Positions 53,069 to 63,080 of a stretch of DNA of 64,000 nucleotides are shown in pieces (the first letter of the stretch is position 1; each line of letters begins with the position of its first letter). The DNA is taken from the NCBI RefSeq assembly GCF_006438785.1, contig NZ_RCZB01000003.1, forward strand, positions 588,964 to 652,963, given 5' to 3'. The notes under the pieces were generated by a model. That model was not told the origin of the DNA and made no database searches. It saw only the letters and a list, made by a program, of their open reading frames with translations. This DNA comes from Rhodanobacter glycinis. Lineage in GTDB: Bacteria > Pseudomonadota > Gammaproteobacteria > Xanthomonadales > Rhodanobacteraceae. The translations under genes were made by a program, and so were the position numbers.

Positions 53069-55552
53069 TCAGCCTTCGCGCAGCAATCGCATCGGCGGCG
53101 TGCGCGTCACCTTGCGCGTGCCGACCAGACCCAGCAGCATCACCACGAAGCCTGCGCCGAGTGCTGCGAATACCAGTGGCCACAGCGGCGGCACGAAGCC
53201 TTCGATGTGGAACACCGCATGACCCAGCCATAGGCCGGCACCCGCGGCACCGAGCGCGGCGGTAAGGCCCGCGACCAGCCCGAGCAGGGCGAATTCGCAG
53301 GCGGCGGCGACGCGCAGCTGGTTGCGGCGTGCGCCCAGCGTGCGCAGCAGCGCGGCCTCGTGCCGGCGTTCGGCCGCGCTGGCGGCGAGTGCGGCAGCCA
53401 GCACCAGCGCGCCGGCGAGCAGGCTGAAGCCGAGGATCCAGCGCACCGCGTTGCCGACCCGGTCGACGATTTCGCGCACGCGGTCGAGCAGCGAGTCCAC
53501 GTCGACCAGGCTGAGGTTGGAATAGTCGCGCGACAGCTGCGCCAGTTGCGTGGCGTGGCCGCGCGGCAAATGGAAACTGGCCAGCCAGGTATGCGGCAGG
53601 TTGCCGGCGTGGGCCGGATCGAGCAGCAGGAAGAAGTTGACCCGGAACGAACTCCAGTCGACCTTGCGGATGCTGCCGACCTTCGCATCGAGGCTGCCTT
53701 CGCCGACATTGAAACTCAGCGTATCACCCACCTTCAGCGCAAACATGTCGCGCCACATGGTGTCGATCGACACTTCGGCCTGGGCCGGATGCGCACCTTG
53801 CCACTGACCGGCGATCACCTGGTTCGACGGTGGCAAGGCATCGGCCCACGACAGGCGCAGTTGCCGGTCGGCCCAATCCTTCGCTCGCTCGTCCTCGAAA
53901 TGCAGCTGGTCGATCGGCGCGCCGTTGATCGCGGTGAGCTTGCCCACCGCCAGCGGCAGCATGTTGAGCTGGTCGCCACCGATGCCGGCCAGCGCGTGCT
54001 CGAAGCCGGTGCGCTGGTCATCCTGCAGGTTCAGCGCGAACCAGTTCGGCGTATCCGCCGGCAATTCCTGGCGCCAGCCCTGCAGCAGGGCTGGCGCGAC
54101 GATCGCCAGCAACAACAGCGCGCACAGGCCAAGGCTGAGCGCGGTGGCCTGGATCAGGCTCAGCGTGCGCCGCCGCGCCAGCGCGGCAAGACCCAGCCGC
54201 AGCGCCGGATGTGCGCCGGGTGCGATGCGCCGCGCCAGCCACAGCAGCAAGGCGGCCAGCAAGGCGGCCACCACCGCTACGCCGAGCAGGCTGGCGGCAA
54301 GGATGCCGGCCAGCTGCAGCGAACTGCTCTGGCTCCAGATCAGGCCCAGCGCGACCAGCGCGGGGATCAGATACAACACGTCGAAACGGCGTACCCGCCG
54401 CGTCACGCTCTGACGGAATACCGCCACCGGCGACACCTCGGCCAGCCGTACCAGCGGCGGCAGTGCAAAGCCGGCCAGCACGGCAATGCCCATCGCGGCA
54501 GCAGCGAACGATGGTGCCAGCGGCAGCACGGTCGGCAGGCTGCCGAACAACTGGCTGGCGAACAGCCATGCCAGCTGCGACAGCCCCAGTGCCAGCAACA
54601 GGCCGAGTGCTGCCGCCGGCAGCGCGAGTGCGCCGAGCGTGCCGAGCAACAGGCCCAGCACGCGCCGGCGTGAGGTGCCCAGCGCGCGCAGCAGGGCAAC
54701 TTCGGAAGTCTTGCGTCGTGCATAGCGTTGCGCGGACAGCGCAATCGCGATGCCGGCCAGCAGCGCCGACAGCAACGCGGTCAGGCGCAGGAACGCGCCC
54801 GCCCGGTCGAACGACGTGCGCATGCGTTCCTGGGTCTGTTCCGGCGTGATCAACTGCGCGCCCTGCGGCAGCGTCGTCGCTTGCGCCCAGTCGCGCCAGC
54901 GCTGTACCGCGTCGGGAGCGCCCGCCAGCAGCAGCTGGTGACGGGCGCGACTGCCGACGCCGAGCAGGCCGGCCTGTTCGGCATCGGCCAGATTCATCAA
55001 CGCGCGCGGCGCCAGCGCAAACAGCTGGCCGCCGTCGGGCTGGCGCACGAGTTCGGCAGCAATGGTCAATTCACGGCCGCCCAGCTGCAGCGGCTGGCCG
55101 ACCTCGAGGTTCAACGCGACCAGCGCACGATGATCGAGATAGACCTCGCCCGCGGTCGGTGCGTGACCCTTGCGGGTGTGGCCTGCTGCGTCCGCCAGCT
55201 CCAGCGTGCCGCGCAACGGATAGTTCGGCCCGCTGGCCAGCACGTCGAGCAACTGGGTCTGCTGGTGGGCGAACGCCACGCTGGGAAAGCTTGCCGTGCG
55301 CGCGATCTGCAGGTCGTATTGACGGGCCTTGTCGACAAAGGCGTCCGGTGCGGCTTGTGGCGACGACACGCCGATGTCGCCGCCGATCAGTTCGGCCGCA
55401 CTGGCCAGCATGCCGCGCTCGATCCGCGTTGCCAGTGTGGCGACCACGCCGAGCGCGACCACCGCCAGCACCAGCGACGCGGCCAGCGTGCGCAGTTCGG
55501 GCAGGTGCCATTCGCGGCGCAGGCTGCGCAGGGCGAGCAGCAGCATCTTCAT
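53069..55552 (-). CDS. ABC transporter permease, YbbP/FtsX family
   Basis: An 827-residue membrane protein with FtsX-type permease layout: a first helix at about 20-40, a large periplasmic domain, three helices around 260-390, further hydrophobic helices about 400-490, a second periplasmic domain and three helices in the last 110 residues, the core of two FtsX domains. It matches E. coli YbbP in size (804). Start at 55552 ([11 protein letters not shown]) overlaps the ATPase gene stop by 4 bases. Probably moves lipids or lipoprotein-like cargo; cargo unknown. Confidence 0.88.
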   Translation of the reverse strand: MKMLLLALRSLRREWHLPELRTLAASLVLAVVALGVVATLATRIERGMLASAAELIGGDIGVSSPQAAPDAFVDKARQYDLQIARTASFPSVAFAHQQTQLLDVLASGPNYPLRGTLELADAAGHTRKGHAPTAGEVYLDHRALVALNLEVGQPLQLGGRELTIAAELVRQPDGGQLFALAPRALMNLADAEQAGLLGVGSRARHQLLLAGAPDAVQRWRDWAQATTLPQGAQLITPEQTQERMRTSFDRAGAFLRLTALLSALLAGIAIALSAQRYARRKTSEVALLRALGTSRRRVLGLLLGTLGALALPAAALGLLLALGLSQLAWLFASQLFGSLPTVLPLAPSFAAAAMGIAVLAGFALPPLVRLAEVSPVAVFRQSVTRRVRRFDVLYLIPALVALGLIWSQSSSLQLAGILAASLLGVAVVAALLAALLLWLARRIAPGAHPALRLGLAALARRRTLSLIQATALSLGLCALLLLAIVAPALLQGWRQELPADTPNWFALNLQDDQRTGFEHALAGIGGDQLNMLPLAVGKLTAINGAPIDQLHFEDERAKDWADRQLRLSWADALPPSNQVIAGQWQGAHPAQAEVSIDTMWRDMFALKVGDTLSFNVGEGSLDAKVGSIRKVDWSSFRVNFFLLLDPAHAGNLPHTWLASFHLPRGHATQLAQLSRDYSNLSLVDVDSLLDRVREIVDRVGNAVRWILGFSLLAGALVLAAALAASAAERRHEAALLRTLGARRNQLRVAAACEFALLGLVAGLTAALGAAGAGLWLGHAVFHIEGFVPPLWPLVFAALGAGFVVMLLGLVGTRKVTRTPPMRLLREG

Positions 55553-56250
55553 GCGTGTGCGCTCACATCGTGCGGCACCACGCGGCCTTCCTCCAGTTCG
55601 ATCCGCCGATCGCAACGCGCGGCCAGCGTGGCGTCGTGAGTCACCAGCACCAGCGTGGTGTGATGATCGCGGTTCAGCGCAAACAGCAAGTCGCAGACAT
55701 GGTGGCCGGTGCGTTGGTCCAGATTGCCGGTGGGCTCGTCGGCAAACAGCACGCGCGGGCCATGCACGAACGCTCGGGCGATCGCCACGCGCTGCTGCTC
55801 GCCACCGGAAAGCTGAGCCGGATAGTGCCGCCGACGGGAACTCAGCCCGACCGCGTCGAGCGCTGCGCGCGCGCGTTCGCGTGCCGCGCTGACGCCTTCC
55901 AGCTCCAGCGGCAGCATCACGTTTTCCTCGGCGGTGAGCGCGGGCAGCAGATGGAACGACTGGAACACGAAGCCGACCAGCCGCCGGCGCAGGTCCGCGC
56001 GCGCTTCCTCGTCCAGCTGCTGCAGTGCATGCCCGTCCAGTTCGATGCTGCCGGTATCGGGGGTGTCCAGCCCGGCCAGCAGGCCGAGCAGGGTGGTCTT
56101 GCCGGAACCGGAGGCACCGACGATGGCGAAGCTCTCGCCCGGCCGGATCTGCAGGCTGACCTGACTGAGGATCTCCAGTCGTCCCTCGGGGCCGCTGACC
56201 GACTTGCTAACATCGCAGGCCTGAAGAAGAGGACGGGAAGAATCACTCAT
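55549..56250 (-). CDS. ABC transporter ATP-binding protein, YbbA/LolD family
   Basis: A 233-residue ATPase: Walker [17 protein letters not shown] (near residue 45), the Q-loop [18 protein letters not shown], signature [15 protein letters not shown], Walker [13 protein letters not shown] and the switch His in VTHD. This LolD/MacB-like subtype works with FtsX-type permeases. Its ATG is interleaved with the divergent tesA ATG (CATG), so neither gene has a normal upstream space. No Shine-Dalgarno is clear. Confidence 0.9.
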   Translation of the reverse strand: MSDSSRPLLQACDVSKSVSGPEGRLEILSQVSLQIRPGESFAIVGASGSGKTTLLGLLAGLDTPDTGSIELDGHALQQLDEEARADLRRRLVGFVFQSFHLLPALTAEENVMLPLELEGVSAARERARAALDAVGLSSRRRHYPAQLSGGEQQRVAIARAFVHGPRVLFADEPTGNLDQRTGHHVCDLLFALNRDHHTTLVLVTHDATLAARCDRRIELEEGRVVPHDVSAHA

Positions 56251-56875
56251 GCGTCGATGCCTTGATTGGTTGTTGTGGAGCGGGTTGGTTTTTCTGTGCG
56301 GCAGCGGCGGCGCCTTGGCGGCGACGCCGAAAACCGTACTGGTACTGGGTGATTCGCTGTCCGCGGCGCACAACATACCGGTCGAGTCCGGCTGGGTGCA
56401 CCTGCTGGATGCGCGTCTTGGCAAGATGGTGCCGAAGTGGGCCGCGATCAATGCCAGCATCAGTGGCGAGACCTCGTTGAGCGGACGCAACCGCCTGCCG
56501 GCGCTGCTGGCGAAATATCGACCCGCCGTACTGGTGCTGGAGCTGGGCGCCAACGACGGATTGCGTGGCCTGCCGTTGCCGGCGCTGCGAGACAACCTGG
56601 CTGCGATGATCGATCAGGCACAGCGGGCGAAAGTGCGGGTGTTGCTGGTGGGCATCGAGCTGCCGGTGAATTACGGGCCGCAGTATCGCGATGGCCTGCG
56701 TGCGATCTACGCCGAGCTGGCGCGCAGCCGGCACACCGCGCTGGTGCCGTTTCTGCTCGATGGCGTCGCGCTCGATCCCGCGCTGATGCAGGACGATGGC
56801 CTTCACCCCGTGGCGAGGGCGGAACCGACGGTACTCGAAACCGTATGGCGCGCTCTGAAGCCGCTGCTGCGTTGA
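56249..56875 (+). CDS. tesA: GDSL esterase/lysophospholipase TesA
   Basis: A 208-residue periplasmic SGNH hydrolase: signal peptide to about residue 25 (GGALAA), Ser in LVLGDSLSAAHNI (block I), GANDGLRGLPL (block III) and DGLHP near the end (block V, Asp and His). This matches E. coli TesA (thioesterase I/lysophospholipase L1). tesA divergent to the ybbAP pair is the enterobacterial arrangement too. The start is ATG at 56249. Confidence 0.95.
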   Translation: MRRCLDWLLWSGLVFLCGSGGALAATPKTVLVLGDSLSAAHNIPVESGWVHLLDARLGKMVPKWAAINASISGETSLSGRNRLPALLAKYRPAVLVLELGANDGLRGLPLPALRDNLAAMIDQAQRAKVRVLLVGIELPVNYGPQYRDGLRAIYAELARSRHTALVPFLLDGVALDPALMQDDGLHPVARAEPTVLETVWRALKPLLR

Positions 56876-56946
56876 GTTCAAACCGAACGATCTCTGAATC
56901 GCCGGTCACTGTTTCACACAACACTCACCTGCCAGCCGGTTAGATC

Positions 56947-56960
56947 TTCACATATGTGAA
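56947..56960. promoter_or_regulatory. Palindrome upstream of the two-component operon
   Basis: TTCACATATGTGAA is a perfect 14-base palindrome 21 bases before the response regulator ATG. A direct half-site TTCACA also lies at 56913-56918. OmpR-type regulators usually bind direct repeats, so this could be autoregulation or another regulator. Confidence 0.45.
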
Positions 56961-56981
56961 ACCAACGGAAGTGGGGACGAT

Positions 56982-57713
56982 ATGACCGTACATGACGAGC
57001 AAGCAGGGCTGATCCTTCTGGTCGAGGACAATCGCCAGATCGCCGAGATGGTGGGCGAGTTTCTCGAACGCCGCGGCTATTCGGTCGACTATGCCGCCGA
57101 CGGTGTCAGTGGGCTGCATCTGGCGGTGTCTAACAGCTACGACGTGATCGTGCTGGACCTGATGCTGCCGGGCCTGGACGGGCTGGAAGTGTGTCGCAAG
57201 CTGCGCAAGGAGGCGAAGAAATCCACGCCGGTGCTGATGTTGACCGCGCGCGACACGCTGGAAGACAAACTGGTGGGTCTCGAAGCGGGCGCCGACGACT
57301 ACCTGGTGAAACCCTTTGAGGTGCGCGAGCTGGAGGCGCGCCTGCGCGCGCTGATCCGCCGCGACCGCCGCCAGGTATCGACCGAAGTGCTCACGGTCGG
57401 CGATATGACACTGGATACCGCCACGCTGCGCCTGACCCGCGAAGGGCAGGAGCTCACCGTGTCGCCGATCGGGCTGAAGCTGCTGGCGATCCTGATGCGT
57501 GAATCGCCGCGGGTGGTCAGCCGGCGCGATATCGAGCGCGAGATATGGGGCGATACGTTGCCCGACTCGGACACCTTGCGTTCGCATCTTTATAATTTGC
57601 GTCGGGTCATAGACAAGCCCTTCGCGCGGCCCCTGCTACACACCATCCATTCGGCCGGCTATCGTCTGGCGGATCTGGAATCAGAAGTGGCGTCAACGAC
57701 ACAGACGGCCTGA
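56982..57713 (+). CDS. OmpR/PhoB-family response regulator
   Basis: A 243-residue regulator with a receiver domain (ILLVEDNRQIAEM, phospho-acceptor Asp59 in VLDLMLPGLDG, Lys in VKPFEVRELE) and a winged-helix DNA-binding domain from about 135 (LTVGDMTLD, then VVSRRDIEREIWG and LRSHLYNLRRVID, with the Tyr-Arg end HSAGYRL). The cognate kinase follows 28 bases later. Stimulus and targets are unknown. Confidence 0.93.
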   Translation: MTVHDEQAGLILLVEDNRQIAEMVGEFLERRGYSVDYAADGVSGLHLAVSNSYDVIVLDLMLPGLDGLEVCRKLRKEAKKSTPVLMLTARDTLEDKLVGLEAGADDYLVKPFEVRELEARLRALIRRDRRQVSTEVLTVGDMTLDTATLRLTREGQELTVSPIGLKLLAILMRESPRVVSRRDIEREIWGDTLPDSDTLRSHLYNLRRVIDKPFARPLLHTIHSAGYRLADLESEVASTTQTA

Positions 57714-57741
57714 CATCACATCGACATGACACAAACATGTA

Positions 57742-58752
57742 ATGGATAGCAGGGTCAAAGCAGTCACATTTCGTGTGGGTGCCTTCCGGCGGCGGATTGC
57801 GTGGGTATTCGGGTTGCAGTTTGTGATCGTTGCGATCGTCTGCATCCTTGGCATCTACAACGTCATGCCGACAGCGGTGGTGATTGCGGTGATCGTGATC
57901 ACCACCGCCATCGCCTGGTTGACCACCCGCCGGGAATGGCGGCCGGTGCGTGCGCTGGCGCGACTGGTCAATCACTGGGATGGTCAGCAACTCGATCCGG
58001 AATCCCTGCATCTGGATCAATTGTCCACGCATACCGATGCCGACGTGGCCTCGCTGGTGCACGGGCTGCACGGTTTCGCCACGCGTATCGCCGGCTACAA
58101 CCAGCGCGAGCGCAACTTCACCCGCGATGCCAGCCACGAATTGCGCAGCCCGCTGACCGTGATCAAGATGTCGGTGGACATGCTGACCGAAGAAGAGGGC
58201 CTCAGCGAGTTCGGCGCGCGCTCGGTACGCCGGATCAAGCGCGCCACGCGCGAGATGGAGGTGCTGGTGGAGGCTTTGCTGCTGCTCGCCCGCGAGACGG
58301 ATGCCACGGACAGCGAACGCTTCGTCGTCAACGACGTGCTGCACACGGAGCTGGCATCCGCCCGGGAATTGCTGACCGGCCGCCCCATCGAACTGCTGCT
58401 GGAAGAGCCGGCCAGCTTCGCCTTGCGCGGCTCGGCGCAGGCTTTTTCAGTGCTTTGCTGGCAGTTGATCCGCAACGCCTGCCAGCAGACCGAGCAGGGC
58501 AGTGTGGTGATCACCGTGATGCCTGGCGTCGTGAGCGTGAGCAATCATGCCGACCCCCACATACCCGGCGACAGCTCGCGCCCAGTGCGTGTGCACGGCG
58601 CCGACCGGCATGGATTCGAGCTGGCCATTGCCCAGCGCATCAGCGACCGTTTTGGCTGGCCGCTGGAATTGCAGACGCGCGTCGGCCGGGAAAACATCGC
58701 CCGCATCCGTTTTTCGCATCCCCTGCCGGTTGAGGCGTCCGACAAGAGTTGA
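57742..58752 (+). CDS. Sensor histidine kinase with unusual ATPase domain
   Basis: A 336-residue membrane kinase: two close helices (about 18-38 and 43-59) with almost no periplasmic loop, a HAMP-like linker, DHp domain with His132 in RDASHELRSPLTVI, and a CA domain. The N box LIRNACQQTEQG is present, but the G1 box (DxGxG) is not: the place reads VSVSNHADPHIP. G2-like HGFELAIAQRISDRFG is recognisable. Without an extended periplasmic loop it may sense within the membrane. It pairs with the regulator just upstream. Confidence 0.88.
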   Translation: MDSRVKAVTFRVGAFRRRIAWVFGLQFVIVAIVCILGIYNVMPTAVVIAVIVITTAIAWLTTRREWRPVRALARLVNHWDGQQLDPESLHLDQLSTHTDADVASLVHGLHGFATRIAGYNQRERNFTRDASHELRSPLTVIKMSVDMLTEEEGLSEFGARSVRRIKRATREMEVLVEALLLLARETDATDSERFVVNDVLHTELASARELLTGRPIELLLEEPASFALRGSAQAFSVLCWQLIRNACQQTEQGSVVITVMPGVVSVSNHADPHIPGDSSRPVRVHGADRHGFELAIAQRISDRFGWPLELQTRVGRENIARIRFSHPLPVEASDKS

Positions 58753-58784
58753 TCGCAGCGGTATCGGATGCGCTCGCGCGCGAA

Positions 58785-60146
58785 TCAGCCGTTTTTCAGT
58801 GCAGGGTCGATCGCGAACCCGCAGCCGGTTCTGGCCTTCACGTCGTCGAGGCTGACGCCGTCGTTGAGTTCGATCAGCACCAGTCCCTCGCCCTTGTTGA
58901 CCTTGAACACGCACAGGTCGGTGATGATCAGGTCGACGACCTGCTTGCCGGTCAGCGGCAGGTCGCAGTCGGTCTTGATCTTCGGGCTGCCGTCCTTCGC
59001 GCTGTGTTCCATCAGCACCACCACGCGCTTGACGCCGCTGACCAGGTCCATCGCGCCGCCCGGGCCCTTGACCATCTTGCCCGGCACCATCCAGTTCGCC
59101 AGATCACCGTTGCATGACACTTCCAGGCCGCCGAGGATCGACAAGTCGATGTGGCCGCCGCGGATCATCGCGAACGACTCCGCGCTGGAGAAGAAGCTGG
59201 AACCGGGCAGGGTGGTGATGGTCTGTTTGCCGGCGTTGATCAGGTCGGGATCGATGTTGTCTTCGCTCGGGAATGGGCCGATGCCGAGCAGGCCGTTCTC
59301 CGATTGCAAAGTGACATTGACGCCGTCGGGAATGTAATTCGCCACCATGGTGGGGATGCCGATGCCGAGGTTCACGTAGAAGCCGTCCTGCAGCTCCTGC
59401 GCGGCACGTTTGGCCATCGCCACGCGGATCGGGCTTTCCTTGCCGCCGGCCACGCCGGCAATCGTGCGGAACTCGATCCGCTTCTCGTACTTCGCGCCCT
59501 GCACGATGCGGTCGACGTAGATGCCCGGCACGTGCACCTGGTCCGGATCGATCGAACCGACCGGTACCAGTTGCTCGACTTCGGCCACGCAGATCTTGCC
59601 GCAGGTGGCGATCATCGGGTTGAAATTGCGCGCGGTCTCGTGGAACACCAGGTTGCCGTGCGCATCGCCCTTCCACGCCTTGACGATCGACAGGTCGGCG
59701 TGGATCGCCTCTTCCAGCACGTATTCCTTGTCGCCGAAGACCTTGGTTTCCTTACCCTCGGCCAGCTTGGTGCCGAACGCGGTGCGTGTGTAGAAGCCGG
59801 GGATGCCGGCGCCGCCGGCGCGCAGCTTCTCGGCCAGCGTGCCCTGCGGGGTCAGATGCAGTTCGAGTTCACCGGCCAGCACCTGCCGCTCGAATTCCTT
59901 GTTCTCGCCCACGTAGGACGCGTAGACGCGCTTGACCTGATGCGTCTTCAGCAACGGACCCATGCCGAAGTCGTCCACGCCGGCATTGTTGCCGACGATC
60001 GTCAGGCCCTTGGTGCCGGCTTCCAGCAGCGCGCCGATCAGGTTCTCGGGAATGCCGCACAGGCCGAAGCCGCCCGCGGCGATGGTCATATTGTCGACCA
60101 GCAGCCCATCAAGTGCTTTCGCCGCGCTCGGGTAAACCTTGTTCAT
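58785..60146 (-). CDS. 3-oxoacid CoA-transferase, subunits A and B fused
   Basis: A 453-residue single polypeptide that covers both CoA-transferase subunits. Residues 1-220 match the A (ScoA/LpsI) subunit ([25 protein letters not shown]), and about 242-453 the B (ScoB/LpsJ) subunit ([20 protein letters not shown]). The catalytic Glu is Glu283 in SENGLLGIG. It transfers CoA between succinyl-CoA and acetoacetate or similar acids. The fusion resembles animal SCOT; many bacteria encode the two parts separately. There is no stop or start codon context between halves. Monocistronic. Confidence 0.92.
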   Translation of the reverse strand: MNKVYPSAAKALDGLLVDNMTIAAGGFGLCGIPENLIGALLEAGTKGLTIVGNNAGVDDFGMGPLLKTHQVKRVYASYVGENKEFERQVLAGELELHLTPQGTLAEKLRAGGAGIPGFYTRTAFGTKLAEGKETKVFGDKEYVLEEAIHADLSIVKAWKGDAHGNLVFHETARNFNPMIATCGKICVAEVEQLVPVGSIDPDQVHVPGIYVDRIVQGAKYEKRIEFRTIAGVAGGKESPIRVAMAKRAAQELQDGFYVNLGIGIPTMVANYIPDGVNVTLQSENGLLGIGPFPSEDNIDPDLINAGKQTITTLPGSSFFSSAESFAMIRGGHIDLSILGGLEVSCNGDLANWMVPGKMVKGPGGAMDLVSGVKRVVVLMEHSAKDGSPKIKTDCDLPLTGKQVVDLIITDLCVFKVNKGEGLVLIELNDGVSLDDVKARTGCGFAIDPALKNG

Positions 60147-60297
60147 TGCTGTGCCTTCCTGCAGGGAGAGTCAGCTGCCAAGGATACGACGGATCGACCG
60201 TGGCCGGCCCTGTACCAAGGTCGCAAGCCGGCGCCGGGAGCAGCAGGAACCTCGGCCAGCCTGCACACAATCGGCTCGCCGTGGCGTTGCCAGCGCT

Positions 60298-60309
60298 CAT
60301 AACGTTATG
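60298..60309. promoter_or_regulatory. Palindrome upstream of the sulfate operon
   Basis: CATAACGTTATG is a perfect 12-base palindrome 73 bases before the sbp ATG. CysB, a LysR-type regulator, controls sulfate uptake in related bacteria and binds AT-rich sites with ATAAC/GTTAT character, so this is a candidate site. The -10/-35 elements are not clear. Confidence 0.4.
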
Positions 60310-60381
60310 CGATTTCGCAAGTTCGCAGCGCAGTGACCAGTCGATAGGCTGATCGTCTCCCTGTCGAAACCGGACGCATCG

Positions 60382-61380
60382 ATGAAGAAACTCCCCGTGT
60401 TGCTGGCACTCGTCGCTACCCTGGTGACGGCGACGACGGCCGCCAGGGACGTGACCGTGCTCAATGTGTCCTACGACCCCACGCGCGAGCTCTACCGCGA
60501 CGTGAATGCAGCATTCGCCGCGCAATGGAAGGCACGGCACGGCGACAACGTCACCATCCAGATGTCGCACGGTGGCTCCGGCAAGCAGGCGCGCTCGGTG
60601 GTCGATGGGCTGTCGGCCGACGTGGTGACGCTCGCGCTGGCCTGGGACATCGATGCCATCGCCGATCACGGGTTGCTGGCGAAGGACTGGCAGCAGCGGT
60701 TGCCGCAGAACTCCTCGCCGTATACCTCGACCATCGTGTTCCTGGTGCGCAAGGGCAATCCCAAGGGCATCAAGGACTGGCCCGACCTGATCAAGCCCGG
60801 CGTGCAGGTGATCACGCCGAACCCGAAGACCTCCGGCGGCGCGCGCTGGACCTTCCTGGCGGCGTGGGGCTATGCGCTGAAGCAGCCCGGCGGCAACGAG
60901 GCGAAGGCGCGGGCATTCACGCAGGAGCTGTTCAAGCACATGCCGGTGCTGGATGCCGGCGCGCGCGGCGCCACCAACACGTTCGCTCAGCGCGGCGTCG
61001 GCGATGTGCTGCTGGCGTGGGAAAACGAGGCGCTGCTGGCCAGGCAGGAGCTGGGCAAGGATGCGTTCGAGGTCGTGGTGCCCTCGGTGACCATCCTGGC
61101 CGAACCGCCGGTCGCGGTGGTCGACGGCAACGCCGACAAGCACGGCACGCGCGCGATTGCCGAGGCTTATCTGAAGTTCCTGTATTCGCCGCAGGGGCAG
61201 GCGATCGAGGCCGGGCATTTCTACCGGCCGCGCTCGCCGGACGTGGCGCAGCAGTTCGCCGCGCAGTTTCCCAGGGTGAACACGTTCACGATCAAGGATG
61301 TCTTCGGCACGTGGCGCCAGGTACAGGCGAAGTTCTTTGCCGACGGCGCGATCTTCGACCAGATCGGCCCCGGCAACTGA
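60382..61380 (+). CDS. sbp: Sulfate-binding periplasmic protein
   Basis: A 332-residue periplasmic protein with signal peptide (ending near TTAARD) and the sulfate-binding pattern [53 protein letters not shown] and [11 protein letters not shown], as in Sbp/CysP. It captures sulfate or thiosulfate for the CysTWA permease. It heads the operon; cysT begins 5 bases after its stop. Confidence 0.95.
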   Translation: MKKLPVLLALVATLVTATTAARDVTVLNVSYDPTRELYRDVNAAFAAQWKARHGDNVTIQMSHGGSGKQARSVVDGLSADVVTLALAWDIDAIADHGLLAKDWQQRLPQNSSPYTSTIVFLVRKGNPKGIKDWPDLIKPGVQVITPNPKTSGGARWTFLAAWGYALKQPGGNEAKARAFTQELFKHMPVLDAGARGATNTFAQRGVGDVLLAWENEALLARQELGKDAFEVVVPSVTILAEPPVAVVDGNADKHGTRAIAEAYLKFLYSPQGQAIEAGHFYRPRSPDVAQQFAAQFPRVNTFTIKDVFGTWRQVQAKFFADGAIFDQIGPGN

Positions 61381-61385
61381 GCATC

Positions 61386-62210
61386 ATGCGGCGTCACGTC
61401 CTTCCGGGATTCGGCATCAGTCTGGGCTACGCACTGACGTATCTCGGACTGATCGTGCTACTGCCGCTGGCGGCACTGGCCTGGAAAGCCTCCGGCATCG
61501 GCGTCGCCGGACTGCTGCACCTGCTGTCGTCGCCACGCACGCTGGCCGCGCTCAGGCTGAGTTTCGGCGGTGCGCTGCTGGCCGCGGCGGTCAACGCGGT
61601 GATCGGGTTGCTGGTGGCGTGGGTGCTGGTGCGCTATCGCTTTCCCGGTCGGCGCCTGTTCGACGCGCTGGTCGATCTGCCGTTCGCCTTGCCGACGGCG
61701 GTGGCGGGCATCGCACTCACCACGCTGTATGCGCCGAATGGCTGGCTGGGCGGCTGGCTCGCGACATGGAGTATCAAGGTCGCCTACGCGCCGCTGGGAG
61801 TGCTGCTCGCGATGGTGTTCGTCGGTTTTCCATTCGTCGTACGCACGCTGCAGCCGGTGCTCGAATCGCTCGACCGCGACGTCGAGGACGCCGCCGAGAG
61901 CCTCGGCGCCCGACGCTGGCAGACGTTCGTGCGCGTGATCCTTCCGATGCTGGCGCCGACCCTGCTGACCGGTTTCGCGCTGGCGCTGGCGCGGGCGGTC
62001 GGCGAATACGGTTCGGTCATTTTCATCGCCGGCAATATCCCGATGCGCTCGGAGATCGCGCCGTTGCTGATCGTGCAGAAGCTTGAGCAGTTCGACTACG
62101 CCGGCGCGGCGGCACTGGGGGTGGTGATGCTGCTGTTCTCGTTCGTGCTGCTGGTGGTGGTTGCGTTGCTGCAACGCTGGAGCGTCCGCTGGACGGAGTC
62201 GGGACGATGA
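61386..62210 (+). CDS. cysT: Sulfate ABC transporter permease CysT
   Basis: A 274-residue permease with six predicted helices and the EAA-type loop [20 protein letters not shown] (20 residues) that contacts Cys[18 protein letters not shown] and [14 protein letters not shown] are CysT/CysU-typical. ATG at 61386; the frame is open upstream in sbp. cysW starts inside its stop. Confidence 0.94.
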   Translation: MRRHVLPGFGISLGYALTYLGLIVLLPLAALAWKASGIGVAGLLHLLSSPRTLAALRLSFGGALLAAAVNAVIGLLVAWVLVRYRFPGRRLFDALVDLPFALPTAVAGIALTTLYAPNGWLGGWLATWSIKVAYAPLGVLLAMVFVGFPFVVRTLQPVLESLDRDVEDAAESLGARRWQTFVRVILPMLAPTLLTGFALALARAVGEYGSVIFIAGNIPMRSEIAPLLIVQKLEQFDYAGAAALGVVMLLFSFVLLVVVALLQRWSVRWTESGR

Positions 62211-63070
62211 GCGCACTCGTGTCCGCCCGTCCGGTGGCCTGGTCGCGGCGTCTCGTGCGTGGGGCGCTGGTGCTGCTGGCGGTCGGCTTCCTGGCGCTGT
62301 TCCTGTTGCTGCCCCTGGCGACGGTATTCGTCGAGGCATTCCGCCAGGGCGCGGCCATCTACCTGACCAGCATCCGGCAGCATGAATCGCTGGCGGCGAT
62401 CCGACTGACCCTGCTGGTGGCGGCGATCGCGGTACCGCTCAACCTGGTGTTCGGCGTGATGGCGGCATGGGCGATAACGCGTTTCGATTTCCGCGGCAAG
62501 GCCTTGCTCGGTGCATTCATCGATCTGCCGTTCTCGGTCTCGCCGGTGATTTCGGGCCTGGTCTACGTGCTGCTGTTCGGTGCGCAGGGTTGGTTCGGCC
62601 CGTGGCTGGATGCGCACGGGGTCAGGATCATCTTTGCCGTGCCGGGGCTGGTGCTGGCGACGATCTTCATCACGTTGCCGTTCGTCGCGCGCGAGTTGAT
62701 CCCGCTGATGCAGTCGCAGGGCAGCGAGGAAGAGGAAGCCGCCCGCGTGCTTGGCGCGAGCGGCTGGCAGATGTTCTTCCGGGTGACCTTGCCCAACATT
62801 CGCTGGGCGCTGCTGTATGGCGTGCTGCTGTGCAATGCCCGTGCGATGGGCGAGTTCGGCGCGGTGTCGGTGGTATCCGGTCACATCCGCGGACTGACCA
62901 CCACGATGCCGCTGGAAGTGGAGATGCGCTACAACGAATACGACTTTGCCGGCGCGTTCGCCGTCGCCTCGCTGCTGGCCCTGCTGGCACTGATGACGAT
63001 GGCGCTGAAGACCTTGCTGGAGTGGCGTTATGGCAACGAGATCGCGGCGCATGCGCCCGGCGGCCACTGA
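62207..63070 (+). CDS. cysW: Sulfate ABC transporter permease CysW
   Basis: A 287-residue permease with six helices, partner of CysT. The EAA loop is [20 protein letters not shown] and the end has [21 protein letters not shown] overlaps the cysT stop by 4 bases. cysA follows after 10 bases. Confidence 0.94.
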   Translation: MSALVSARPVAWSRRLVRGALVLLAVGFLALFLLLPLATVFVEAFRQGAAIYLTSIRQHESLAAIRLTLLVAAIAVPLNLVFGVMAAWAITRFDFRGKALLGAFIDLPFSVSPVISGLVYVLLFGAQGWFGPWLDAHGVRIIFAVPGLVLATIFITLPFVARELIPLMQSQGSEEEEAARVLGASGWQMFFRVTLPNIRWALLYGVLLCNARAMGEFGAVSVVSGHIRGLTTTMPLEVEMRYNEYDFAGAFAVASLLALLALMTMALKTLLEWRYGNEIAAHAPGGH

Positions 63071-63080
63071 AGGACATCGC

